From: Strigamia acuminata
Taxonomy: Eukaryota; Arthropoda; Chilopoda; Geophilomorpha; Linotaeniidae
Direction of reading: 5' to 3'
Length of the DNA: 64,000 nucleotides
NCBI GenBank assembly: GCA_949358305.1
Contig: OX442317.1
Coordinates: 2,356,001 to 2,420,000, forward strand
The notes under the pieces were generated by a model, which did not search any database, had not been told where the DNA came from, and saw only the letters and a list, made by a program, of their open reading frames with translations. Shown piece after piece: positions 13,156 through 22,604 of this stretch (the stretch's first letter is position 1; every line of letters begins with the position of its first letter). A program made the translations under genes and the position numbers.

Positions 13156-13802
13156 GTCGGAAAAATTTGAAATGTTTGAAAAAAGTTGCTATGTTTGTGA
13201 GTATGTAACTCAAGTATCTGAAGGTGTGAGGTGCTGAAACTTGGTGAGTGTCTTAGGAATGAGGCAAGGAAGTGCCAAAAAAAGTTTGGGAGGTTTCCTG
13301 TGTATGGGTTTTTTTTTATGAGTGTTTGAAGTGAGGGTGCGATTTCGGAAAAATTTGAAATGTTCCTAAAAATTTGCTATGTTTGTGAGTATGTAAGTCA
13401 AGTATCTGAAGGTGTGAGGTGCTGAAACTTGGTGAGTTTCTTAGGGATGAGTCAAGGAAGTGCCAAAAAACGTTTGGGAGGTTTCCTGTGTATGGGTTTT
13501 TTTTTATGGGTGTTTGAAGTGAGGGTGCGATGTCGGAAAAATTTGAAATGTTTGAAAAAAGTTGCTATGTTTGTGAGTATGTAACTCAAGTATCTGAAGG
13601 TGTGAGGTGCTGAAACTTGGTGAGTGTCTTAGGAATGAGCCAAGGAAGTGCCAAAAAAAGTTTGGGAGGTTTCCTGTGTATGGGTTTTTTTTTATGGGTG
13701 TTTGAAGTGAGGGTGCTATGTCGGAAAAATTTGAAATGTTTGAAAAAAGTTGCTATGTTTGTGAGTATGTAACTCAAGTATCTGAAGGTGTGAGGTGCTG
13801 AA
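13156..13802. repeat. Satellite block, copy 1 of a pair offset by 2,233 bp (with 15,389-16,035)
   Basis: Markers shared only by these two places are GAATGAGGCAAGG (13,257 and 15,490), GTATGTAAGTCAAG, GTGAGTTTCTTAGG and CCAAAAAACGTTTGG. The copy at 15,389-16,035 has one extra C-to-T change in GTTGCTATG. Confidence 0.85.
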
Positions 13803-15292
13803 CCTTGGTGAGTGTCTTAGGAATGAGCCAAGGAAGTGCCAAAAAAAGTTTGGGAGGTTTCCTGTGTATGGGTTTTTTTTATGGGTGTTTGAAGTGAGGG
13901 TGCGATGTCGGAAAAATTTGAAATGTTCCTAAAAAGTTGCTATGTTTGTGAGTATGTAACTGAAGTATCTGAAGGTGTGAGGTGCTGAAACTTGGTGAGT
14001 GACTTAGGAATGAGCCAAGGAAGTGCCAAAAAAAGTTTGGGAGGTTTCCTGTGTATGGGTTTTTTTTATGGGTGTTTGAAGTGAGGGTGCGATGTCGGAA
14101 AAATTTGAAATGTTCCTAAAAAGTTGCTATGTTTGTGAGTATGTAACTGAAGTATCTGAAGGTGTGAGGTGCTGAAACTTGGTGAGTGACTTAGGAATGA
14201 GCCAAGGAAGTGCCAAAAAAAGTTTGGGAGGTTTCCTGTGTATGGGTTTTTTTTTATGGGTGTTTGAAGTGAGGGTGCGATGTCGGAAAAATTTGAAATG
14301 TTCCTAAAAAGTTGCTATGTTTGTGAGTATGTAACTCAAGTATCTGAAGGTGTGAGGTGCTGAAACTTGGTGAGTGTCTTAGGGATGAGTCAAGGAAGTG
14401 CCAAAAAAAGTTTGGGAGGTTTCCTGTGTATGGGTTTTTTTTTATGGGTGTTTGAAGTGAGGGTGCGATTTCGGAAAAATTTGAAATGTTCCTAAAAATT
14501 TGCTATGTTTGTGAGTATGTAACTCAAGTATCTGAAGGTGTGAGGTGCTGAACCTTGGTGAGTGTCTTAGGAATGAGCCAAGGAAGTGCCAAAAAAAGTG
14601 TGGGAGGTTTCCTGTGTATAGTTTTCTTTATATGGGTGTTTGAAGTCGGGTGCGATGTCGGAAAAATTTGAAATGTTCCTAAAAATTTGCTATGTTTGTG
14701 AGTATGTAACTCAAGTATCTGAAGGTGTGAGGTGCTGAAACTTGGTGAGTGTCTTAGAGATGAGTCAAGGAAGTGCCAAAAAAAGTTTGGGAGGTTTCCT
14801 GTGTATGGGTTTTTTTTTATGGGTGTTTGAAGTGAGGGTGCGATGTCGGAAAAATTTGAAATGTTCCTAAAAAGTTGCTATGTTTGTGAGTATGTAACTC
14901 AAGTATATGAAGGTGTGAGGTGCTGAAACTTGGTGAGTGTCTTAGAGATGAGTCAAGGAAGTGCCAAAAAAAGTTTGGGAGGTTTCCTGTGTATGGTTTT
15001 CTTTTATGGGTGTTTGAAGTGAGGGTGCGATTTCGGGAAAAGTTGCTATGTTTGTGAGTATGTAACTCAAGTATCTGAAGGTGTGAGGTGCTGAAACTTG
15101 GTGAGTGTCTTAGGGATGAGTCAAGAAAGTGCCAAAAAAAGTTTGGGAGGTTTCCTGTGTATGGGTTTTTTTTTATTGGTGTTTGAAGTGAGGGTGCAAT
15201 GTCGGAAAAATTTGAAATGTTTGAAAAAAGTTGCTATGTTTGTGAGTATGTAACTCAAGTATCTGAAGGTGTGAGGTGCTGAAACTTGGTGA
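13717..15292. repeat. Satellite block, copy 2 of the 4,798-bp-offset pair
   Basis: Near-identical to 8,919-10,494 over about 1.58 kb. It overlaps the end of the 2,233-bp-offset block at 13,156-13,802, showing that the exchange events were layered. Confidence 0.87.
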
Positions 15293-15388
15293 GTGTCTTA
15301 GGGATGAGTCAAGAAAGTGCCAAAAAAAGTTTGGGAGGTTTCCTGTGTATGGGTTTTTTTTTATTGGTGTTTGAAGTGAGGGTGCAAT

Positions 15389-16035
15389 GTCGGAAAAATT
15401 TGAAATGTTTGAAAAAAGTTGCTATGTTTGTGAGTATGTAACTCAAGTATCTGAAGGTGTGAGGTGCTGAAACTTGGTGAGTGTCTTAGGAATGAGGCAA
15501 GGAAGTGCCAAAAAAAGTTTGGGAGGTTTCCTGTGTATGGGTTTTTTTTTATGAGTGTTTGAAGTGAGGGTGCGATTTCGGAAAAATTTGAAATGTTCCT
15601 AAAAATTTGCTATGTTTGTGAGTATGTAAGTCAAGTATCTGAAGGTGTGAGGTGCTGAAACTTGGTGAGTTTCTTAGGGATGAGTCAAGGAAGTGCCAAA
15701 AAACGTTTGGGAGGTTTCCTGTGTATGGGTTTTTTTTTATGGGTGTTTGAAGTGAGGGTGCGATGTCGGAAAAATTTGAAATGTTTGAAAAAAGTTGCTA
15801 TGTTTGTGAGTATGTAACTCAAGTATCTGAAGGTGTGAGGTGCTGAAACTTGGTGAGTGTCTTAGGAATGAGCCAAGGAAGTGCCAAAAAAAGTTTGGGA
15901 GGTTTCCTGTGTATGGGTTTTTTTTTATGGGTGTTTGAAGTGAGGGTGCTATGTCGGAAAAATTTGAAATGTTTGAAAAAAGTTGTTATGTTTGTGAGTA
16001 TGTAACTCAAGTATCTGAAGGTGTGAGGTGCTGAA
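15389..16035. repeat. Satellite block, copy 2 of the 2,233-bp-offset pair
   Basis: Second copy of 13,156-13,802, carrying the same GAGGCAAGG, TAAGTCAAG and AAACGTTTGG variants. It directly follows two identical monomers with the ATTGGTG tail (15,110-15,400). Confidence 0.85.
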
Positions 16036-16683
16036 ACTTGGTGAGTGTCTTAGGAATGAGCCAAGAAAGCGCCAAAAAAAGTTCGGAAGGTTTCCTGTGT
16101 ATAGTTTTCTTTATATGGGTGTTTGAAGTCGGGTGCGATGTCGCAAAAATTTGAAATGTTTGAAAAAAGTTGCTATGTTTGTGAGTATGTAACTCAAGTA
16201 TCTGAAGGTGTGAGGTGCTGAAACTTGGTGAGTGTCTTAGAGATGAGTCAAGGAAGTGCCAAAAAAAGTTCGGGAGGTTTCCTGTGTATAGTTTTCTTTA
16301 TATGGGTGTTTGAAGTCGGGTGCGATGTCGGAAAAATTTGAAATGTTAGTGAGTATGTAACTCAAGTTTCTGAAGGTGTGAGGTGCTGAAACTTGGTGAG
16401 TGTCTTAGAGATGAGTCAAGGAAGTGCCAAAAAAAGTTTGGGAGGTTTCCTGTGTATCGGTTTTTTTTTATGGGTGTTTGAAGTGAGGGTGCGATGTCGG
16501 AAAAATTTGAAATGTTCCTAAAAAGTTGCTATGTTTGTGAGTATGTAACTCAAGTATCTGAAGGTGTGAGGTGCTGAAACTTGGTGAGTGTCTTAGGGAT
16601 GAGTCAAGGAAGTGCCAAAAAAAGTTTGGGAGGTTTCCTGTGTATGGGTTTTATTTTATGGGTGTTTGAAGTGAGGGTGCGAT

Positions 16684-17900
16684 GTCGGAAAAAATTGAAA
16701 TGTTTAAAAAAAGTTGCTATGTTTGTGAGTATGTAACTCAAGTATCTGAAGGTGTGAGGTGCTGAAACTTGGTGAGTGTCTTAGGAATGAGCCAAGGAAG
16801 TGCCAAAAAAAGTTTAGGAGGTTTCCTGTGTATGGGTTTTTTTTTGTGGGTGTTTGAAGTGAGGGTGCGATTTCGGAAAAATTTGAAATGTTTGAAAAAA
16901 GTTGCTATGTTTGTGAGTATGTAACTCAAGTATCTGAAGGTGTGAGGTGCTGAAACTTGGTGAGTGTCTTAGGGATGAGTCAAGGAAGTGCCAAAAAAAG
17001 TTTGGGAGGTTTCCTGTGTATGGGTTTTTTTTTATGGGTGTTTGAAGTGAGGGTGCGATGTCGGAAAAAATTGAAATGTTTGAAAAAAGTTGCTATGTTT
17101 GTGAGTATGTAACTCAAGTATCTGAAGGTGTGAGGTGCTGAAACTTGGTGAGTGTCTTAGGAATGAGCCAAGGAAGTGCCAAAAAAAGTTTAGGAGGTTT
17201 CCTGTGTATGGGTTTTTTTTTGTGGGTGTTTGAAGTGAGGGTGCGATTTCGGAAAAATTTGAAATGTTTGAAAAAAGTTGCTATGTTTGTGAGTATGTAA
17301 CTCAAGTATCTGAAGGTGTGAGGTGCTGAAACTTGGTGAGTGTCTTAGGGATGAGTCAAGGAAGTGCCAAAAAAAGTTTGGGAGGTTTCCTGTGTATGGG
17401 TTTTATTTTATGGGTGTTTGAAGTGAGGGTGCGATGTCGGAAAAAATTGAAATGTTTAAAAAAAGTTGCTATGTTTGTGAGTATGTAACTCAAGTATCTG
17501 AAGGTGTGAGGTGCTGAAACTTGGTGAGTGTCTTAGGAATGAGCCAAGGAAGTGCCAAAAAAAGTTTAGGAGGTTTCCTGTGTATGGGTTTTTTTTTGTG
17601 GGTGTTTGAAGTGAGGGTGCGATTTCGGAAAAATTTGAAATGTTTGAAAAAAGTTGCTATGTTTGTGAGTATGTAACTCAAGTATCTGAAGGTGTGAGGT
17701 GCTGAAACTTGGTGAGTGTCTTAGGGATGAGTCAAGGAAGTGCCAAAAAAAGTTTGGGAGGTTTCCTGTGTATGGGTTTTTTTTTATGGGTGTTTGAAGT
17801 GAGGGTGCGATGTCGGAAAAAATTGAAATGTTTGAAAAAAGTTGCTATGTTTGTGAGTATGTAACTCAAGTATCTGAAGGTGTGAGGTGCTGAAACTTGG
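16684..17900. repeat. Dimeric higher-order repeat of the satellite, period 376 bp
   Basis: The marker GTCGGAAAAAATTGAAATG recurs at 16,684, 17,060, 17,436 and 17,812, each 376 bp apart (two monomers). Intervening monomers carry GTTTAGGAGG and a TTTTTGTGGG tail. Copies 1 and 3 share a TTTTATTTTATGGG tail while 2 and 4 have poly-T, hinting at a further 752-bp level. Confidence 0.88.
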
Positions 17901-18119
17901 TGAGTGTCTTAGGGATGAGTCAAGGAAGTGCCAAAAAAGGTTTGGGAGGTTTCCTGTGTATAGTTTTCTTTATATGGGTGTTTGAAGTCGGGTGCGATGT
18001 CGGAAAAATTTGAAATGTTTGAAAAAAGTTGCTATGTTTGTGAGTATGTAACTCAAGTATCTGAAGGTGTGAGGTGCTGAAACTTGGTGAGTGTCTTAGG
18101 AATGAGTCAAGGAAGTGCC

Positions 18120-18620
18120 AAAGAAAGTTTGGGAGGTTTCCTGTGTATAGTTTTCTTTTTATGGGTGATTGAAGTCGTGTGCGATTTTTGATAAAGTTGA
18201 AGTGTTCGAGGAAAGTTGCTATGTTTGTGAGGAAGAAATTGATAAAACTGACAAATTGCTAAAAAATACTAAATTCAACTAACCCTCCGTTAATGACAGA
18301 ATTTGCATCGTCCTCAGTGGGTGCATTCGGCTCCTGCTGGGGATTATGTGTCCCGGTGAATCCCAACTGATTACGGCTATGTGCATTATGTGTTTAGCAG
18401 AGTGCGACATTCAGGATAACTGTAAGCACAAATACATGTCCCGCCACCCGCACTGTCATCGTCTTGTGCGGAGAAAGAGCAACCAGTTGCACCGTGCGCG
18501 TGCGATTCACCAACTAATTCAGAAGCAGAATTTTTTTTGGAAATTTAATTTTGATTTAATTGAAAAAAATTTCATATTTCAAATAAATATTGTTTATTAC
18601 TTTACCCTAAAAACAATTCC
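18120..18620. other. Satellite edge and unassigned flank
   Basis: The last monomer is visibly decayed (GTGATTGAAGTCGTGTGCG, then GTTGAAGTGTTCGAGG) and homology stops near 18,232. From there to about 18,620 I see no convincing gene. A minus-strand stretch near 18,390-18,500 has several cysteine codons but is broken by stops; it could belong to the receptor remnant that follows. The long plus-strand ORF at 18,346-18,789 runs antisense to that remnant and is not supported as a gene. Confidence 0.6.
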
Positions 18621-18639
18621 GGATTTTTGGTGTATTTGC

Positions 18640-19541
18640 CGAATTTTGCTTCGGATTTCTCGATCTGTTAAAAAAAATTTGAATTTTTCCCGTCGATTTC
18701 TTGTACTCGTAGACAGGACTCGTCGCAATCGACATGGGAATCTCGAGAAAATCCTTAATGATCGCTCTCTTGTATCGGTCGTCCAATAACGACACGTAAA
18801 TGGTTCCACGAGGCACTTTTCCCTTCAAAACCGTATCGGTGAAGTAAAGATTTCTAAAAATAAGAGAAAAACAATTTATTTTTTCGTCAGGTTTCGATTG
18901 TTTTGCATATGAATTTATTTATTTCGGTTTATTTCAATTTTTATTTATTTATTTATTTATTTCGATTTGTAAAAAATTTAAAGTCAAAGTTCCAACGAAG
19001 CCTACTTTCGCAGGTGCGTCCATCGGTGGCAACTCGTTCGTGCGTGCACGCGCAACTTTATTTATCGTTGCCTTTGACATTTGCCACGACCCAAACACTG
19101 ATTGGATCCTCCTTGGCGATCCGCGTGAAATATTTGTATATCGCAAATCGAGTCGCCCAATCCCTTTCTCAACGTGGTGTATTCGGTTGGTTTGTCCTTA
19201 TCTGCATTCTTGATGGATCCACCGTCGTGAATGCTGCAAGATTAATCAAAATTACAAATTTTGTTTTATTTTAATAAAATTTTAATTTAACCTGTCGACC
19301 CAGAACAGAGAATTCTGCAAAATGGCCAAAGCGACCGGAGTTTCCAAGTGTATAACTGCAGAAAAAAAATACACAATTATAACAAAAATACACAAACCAA
19401 GATAAAAAAAAAAGACCTACTGTATAACCTGACTGACCCGTGATATTGTTTCTCCGTGTGAGCTACTTATTGGGGTATTGTGCCTTCCTGAGTCCAAATG
19501 TGCACATGAAATTGAATTAATTGTCCTCGAGATCCTAAAAC
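18640..19541 (-). pseudogene. Decayed LDL-receptor-related (LRP-type) gene fragment
   Basis: Four exon-like blocks on the minus strand read as consecutive pieces of an LRP beta-propeller/EGF unit. 19,535-19,421 gives a propeller-like stretch (RTINSISCAHLDSGRHN). 19,355-19,292 gives IHLETPVALAILQNSLFWVD. 19,233 downwards gives IHDGGSIKNADK, then DSICDIQIFHADRQGGSNQC, which enters an EGF-like module. 18,856 downwards gives NLYFTDTVLKGKV, then GTIYVSLLDDRYKRAIIKDF, the start of the next propeller. The module is broken: the EGF end (SCACTHERVATDGRTCE, near 19,050) lies in a different frame from its start and is preceded by an in-frame TAA. The junction between the first two blocks is also out of phase. 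Splice-like boundaries remain. Family is LRP1/LRP2-like in flavour rather than LRP4, but this is uncertain. A sequencing error or unusual splicing could mimic part of the damage. Confidence 0.7.
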
Positions 19542-19690
19542 GTAGTACGGTAATAGTAATAGCAGAATAAATAAATTGAGAGAATAATCCCAGGCAATTA
19601 CATTCTTTTTTTAAATCTATGTGATAAACAGTAAAATTGTCTCGTGAACCCAAACTTTCATTTGCAGACATTTATCTATCCAGAGAAGAA

Positions 19691-22029
19691 AAACTTCTCT
19701 TATTGATTGGTTTAGTGAACAAAAAAATTGTGAATTGATGTCGGACCACATTTTTAAGCCAATTGACAATGAATATGCAGTTTAAGAACAAACTGATAAG
19801 TTAATTTATTTTTGTAAATCTTATAATACTTACATTTTAATAACAAGAAAAAATAATTGAGAACAAATCAATCTCCTTAAGTAAGAGTCAATAAATACTC
19901 ACAAATTGCGCGTCAATCAATTTTGCATTTCGATTGCACATTGTGGCACTAAAGTGTATATTTTGCCTCTCCAAAAATGAATCGAGTGCACCAAGCGGTT
20001 TATTATAGTTGCTCATTTCCGATTGGTCACAAACTCTGCTTCCGGTATCAAAAAGAAAGCCGCCCTTCCTAAGATAAACTCCAAAAAAATGATTTCATCA
20101 TACGGTCATGGAATCAGCATCGAAGATGATGCTACAGTAACAAAACAGCTTGAGCTGCGGGTCGTGAATGCACATTGACTCATTGCCAGGCGTGTTGAGC
20201 CGACCAATAATCTTCTCCGTCGTGTACTCGCGAGTCATGTGATTAAACAGCACGATCCCTTGAAAAATCGCCGTGCCAGGCTTCACCAGAAAAGTGATTA
20301 GAAAATTCGTGTACAATTCTTCTTTCGCCCGATCGATGACCACATCGTACGCCGACACTTCGACTATCTGCTGCAACTCCAACCTTGCGCACGCGTTCTT
20401 CACGCCCGAAATCCGCCTATCGATGTTTCCGACGAGCAAACTGGCGCCGGTCTTTGCCGAGTCGCTCTCCACCGACATCCGCTTGCGCTCGAAACACGTG
20501 CAGTACTCCGACCGTATATTAGCCACCCCGCACGTCCTGTTGAGTGGAACCGGTGCGAACAAACTCACGCTGCGACTGCTCGGATCGGGCGTGGTCGCAG
20601 GCCTCAGCCCGCGCGCAATGTCCATAAGCGTCGCGTGCATGTCCAACGGCGTGGTCAGCCGTCTCTCGTTCAGCTTCATGTTGGCGTAGTGTTCCGGGTA
20701 CGTCTTGGGAAACCACTTGGGCAAAAGAAAAAAAAAATACGGAAGCTTCTCCTCCAAGTGTCCCATGTAGGTGGTGCGAATAGACGACAGCCGAAAGCCG
20801 TGGTCGCTCACGAAGAACACGATGGTCCGGTTCAAGTGTCCGCCGTCTCTGAGCGCGAGAAGGAAGTCGTAGACTGATTTGTCGTAGTAGGCGACCGTGT
20901 TGCAGTCATCGTGGCTGAGTCGCGTGAGAAAAACGTACGCGAACAACGGATCGGTTGGGAAACGGTTGAAAAAGTCGACGACCCACTTGTAGACGGCCCA
21001 GGCCTCCGTGCGCCCGTGAAAGCAGCCCCCGGTCAAGTGTTTCCGCATCTCCGACTGGTCGAAGGCGATGGAGAACGGACGCATGTAGTAGTCGGTCGGC
21101 TGTTTTCCGAAGCCACGCTTGTGGTAGTTGAAGGAGGCCAATAAGTAGCAGTCCTCGGCGAAGAGCGTGCGGTAGCCGCGCCGTTCAAACTCTTTCCAAG
21201 CCATGGACAGTTTGTTGAGATCCGTTTTTCGGTAGTTGAAAGGATACTCGTTCTGCATCTTGCCCGTCATGAAGGGCACCATGTTGGGGTAGGTGTTGAG
21301 TCCCACCTTGTTGTAGCCGTGCAGTTCGACGAACGTCAGTTCTTCGCGAATCAGTTTGTCTACGAGTTTCATGTGGCGGATGTACGAGTTTTTCGACACC
21401 GAGTCGAGGCCCAGCAGGAGGACGCTTAGCGTTTCGTTGCGCTCGTCCCGTCCGAGGATCCGCCGACATCTTTCCTCCACTCGGGGTTTGTCCATTATAA
21501 AGGCGAAGAAATCTTGGTTGATCGATTGGTTGAGTTCGTCGAAACACTGCGTCGTGACGAAATCGTTGGTCATTTTGGTTGCGCCGTTGGCCTCCAGTAA
21601 TTGCGGGCTGGAGTACGCGTTGATGTCTTCGCTCGAGCGGAAGATGTTTTTGTAGTAGCATTTGGTGTTGGCATTGTAGGACGGGTGATTCGTGTTGATT
21701 TTGAGCGCTTGGTCGTCGGTCGCGAGCACCATGGGTGTGCTGTCGCATGCGAGGTGTTTGTCGGTGTAGTCTTTGATGTATTGGAGGACCGACGAGTGGT
21801 AGGGGTCGAGTTTTGGGATTTTGCATCCGGAGGTGAAGATTGTAAAATCTTCGGGTGAGCCTTGGCGCCCTTGGGTCATGTTGACTGCAAACTGGTTGCC
21901 CTGTGAGTCGATCTTGGTGTAGAATTTAAGACACACGATGCTGAGTACCAGCACTGTTGTGAGAATGCCGATTAACTTAAAGTCAAACTTGTTCATCTTA
22001 ACTAAGAAATAACTGCTGTCGAGTAGAAA
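19691..22029. repeat. Segmental duplication, left copy (with 24,792-27,119)
   Basis: About 2.3 kb, comprising the DUF229 gene plus about 400 bp beyond its 3' end and about 30 bp 5' of its ATG, is repeated 5,090-5,101 bp to the right in the same orientation. The noncoding 3' flank is still alignable (TTGTGAATTGATGTCGG, AATGAATATGCAGTTTAA), so this is a DNA-level duplication and not retroposition. Confidence 0.92.
20098..21996 (-). CDS. DUF229 family protein (alkaline phosphatase/sulfatase-like fold), copy 1
   Basis: Single-exon ORF of 632 aa, starting at the ATG at 21,996. An N-terminal hydrophobic segment (about residues 9-25, LIGILTTVLVLSIVCLKF) predicts a signal anchor, so the bulk should be lumenal or extracellular. 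The core has the family landmarks: GLDSVSKNSY (196-205), NTYPNMVPFMTGK (about 234-246), FAEDCYLLASF (about 279), SHDD (361-364) and VSDHGFR (396-402). The Asp and His residues in GLDS and SDHG correspond to metal-ligand positions of the alkaline-phosphatase superfamily. The biological substrate of DUF229 proteins is not established. Many cysteines in the C-terminal third suggest disulfides. The gene is noticeably more GC-rich than its flanks. Its partner copy is at 25,188-27,086. I see no frameshift or stop, so it is probably functional. Confidence 0.9.
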   Translation of the reverse strand: MNKFDFKLIGILTTVLVLSIVCLKFYTKIDSQGNQFAVNMTQGRQGSPEDFTIFTSGCKIPKLDPYHSSVLQYIKDYTDKHLACDSTPMVLATDDQALKINTNHPSYNANTKCYYKNIFRSSEDINAYSSPQLLEANGATKMTNDFVTTQCFDELNQSINQDFFAFIMDKPRVEERCRRILGRDERNETLSVLLLGLDSVSKNSYIRHMKLVDKLIREELTFVELHGYNKVGLNTYPNMVPFMTGKMQNEYPFNYRKTDLNKLSMAWKEFERRGYRTLFAEDCYLLASFNYHKRGFGKQPTDYYMRPFSIAFDQSEMRKHLTGGCFHGRTEAWAVYKWVVDFFNRFPTDPLFAYVFLTRLSHDDCNTVAYYDKSVYDFLLALRDGGHLNRTIVFFVSDHGFRLSSIRTTYMGHLEEKLPYFFFLLPKWFPKTYPEHYANMKLNERRLTTPLDMHATLMDIARGLRPATTPDPSSRSVSLFAPVPLNRTCGVANIRSEYCTCFERKRMSVESDSAKTGASLLVGNIDRRISGVKNACARLELQQIVEVSAYDVVIDRAKEELYTNFLITFLVKPGTAIFQGIVLFNHMTREYTTEKIIGRLNTPGNESMCIHDPQLKLFCYCSIIFDADSMTV

Positions 22030-22061
22030 AAAGAAAGAAAAAGAAAGAAAGAAAGAAAGTG
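22028..22061. repeat. GAAA-type microsatellite
   Basis: An A-rich (GAAA)n tract lies exactly at the right boundary of the left duplication copy, about 35 bp upstream of the DUF229 start codon. The right copy has only a short AAATAATAAG at this place. Confidence 0.8.
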
Positions 22062-22120
22062 GTGAATTTGGACTTCAGTAGCCAGATAATAAAAATACTC
22101 GTGCGAGCGTTACCGTTCGT

Positions 22121-22331
22121 TTATACTTTATCCAATACTTTGACCCGGTATACCTTTTCCTTAGTTTCAAAAACTCTTACTTCAATCTGCTTCTCATTAG
22201 AATGATGACGGTACGTTAATAAGAAGTTAAAACCTTTTTATCCTATTAACAACTCTTAAATACCGAAACTTACCTGAAAATAATTATAAACGTTTTCTGC
22301 AAGTTCCGTTACACTTGGCTGGTCGCATTTC
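22121..22331 (-). CDS. Orphan C-terminal two-exon fragment, PTPS (6-pyruvoyl-tetrahydropterin synthase)-like
   Basis: Two exons with good splice sites read through in one phase. Exon 22,331-22,274 (58 nt, acceptor TTTTATCAG, donor GTAAGT) gives KCDQPSVTELAENVYNYFQ. Exon 22,192-22,121 gives KQIEVRVFETKEKVYRVKV and a stop. The order (Ser/Thr)-Thr-Glu, an amphipathic helix, then VRVFET resembles the C-terminus of PTPS, where TTEN, the helix and VxVYET occur in the same order. PTPS makes a tetrahydrobiopterin precursor. No upstream exon was found; the sequence above 22,533 on the opposite strand holds another gene. It may be a pseudogene remnant, or the 3' end of a gene whose other exons overlap the membrane-protein locus. 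The identification is tentative. Confidence 0.35.
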
Positions 22332-22604
22332 CTGATAAAAAAACATAAACAAAAAACACTAATTAAAAATATGAAGTAATACAACGCACAATTTGAAAAT
22401 AAATCACGTCACGGACACAATTTTCCTTCCGTACATACACAGCTGTTCAATCGAGCATTTATTATCTCATTCAGCTGTTGATAACAGTTTAATACGAGTC
22501 AATAAACCCTCATCTACATAATGCCATAATAAATGCTCTCATTTCGTCACGCAGTATCAACATCCAACTCGCCACAACACTTCCTAGTTGCAGTCTCACA
22601 ACAC

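Larger units (their letters stand above)
1..18232. repeat. Satellite DNA array, ~187-188 bp monomer, about 97 copies
   Basis: The whole stretch is head-to-tail copies of one monomer; the first two copies begin at 1 and 188. Each carries recognisable landmarks in fixed order: a TGTCGGAAAAATTTGAAA start, GTTGCTATGTTTGTGAG, a GAAGGTGTGAGGTGCTG block, AGTGCCAAAAAAAG, and a variable tail. Two tail types alternate: a poly-T tail followed by ATGGGTGTTTGAAGTGAG, and a TATAGTTTTCTTTATATG tail followed by GAAGTCGGGTG. Short variants lack about 17-20 bp near the monomer start (for example near 384-400 and 540-555). The plus strand is strongly G-over-C biased: I counted about 54 G against 17 C in the first monomer. 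The array reaches the left edge, so its true size is unknown. Minus-strand ORFs of 63-104 codons inside it are by-products of the repeat and not genes. Confidence 0.97.

Noticed and set aside
454-17681. Many minus-strand ORFs of 63-104 codons beginning MSYILTNIATFFKHF
   Set aside because: They repeat with every satellite monomer, and the 187-188 bp unit is not a multiple of three, so no frame continues through the array. Low-complexity Lys/Phe/Thr composition and no promoter or splice context.
1-18232. CRISPR-like array
   Set aside because: Units are contiguous, near-identical 187-bp repeats with no short repeat/unique spacer pattern, in a eukaryotic genome.
18346-18789. 147-codon plus-strand ORF
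   Set aside because: It runs antisense to the LRP-type remnant, whose opposite strand gives recognisable propeller sequence; no start or splice context supports it.
20273-20689. 138-codon plus-strand ORF, mirrored at 25,363-25,779
   Set aside because: Antisense shadow of the DUF229 genes; present in both copies only because the sense genes are duplicated and GC-rich.
21185-21826. 213-codon minus-strand ORF, mirrored at 26,275-26,916
   Set aside because: Alternative frame within the DUF229 genes, with Arg/Pro/Gln-rich composition typical of shadow frames.
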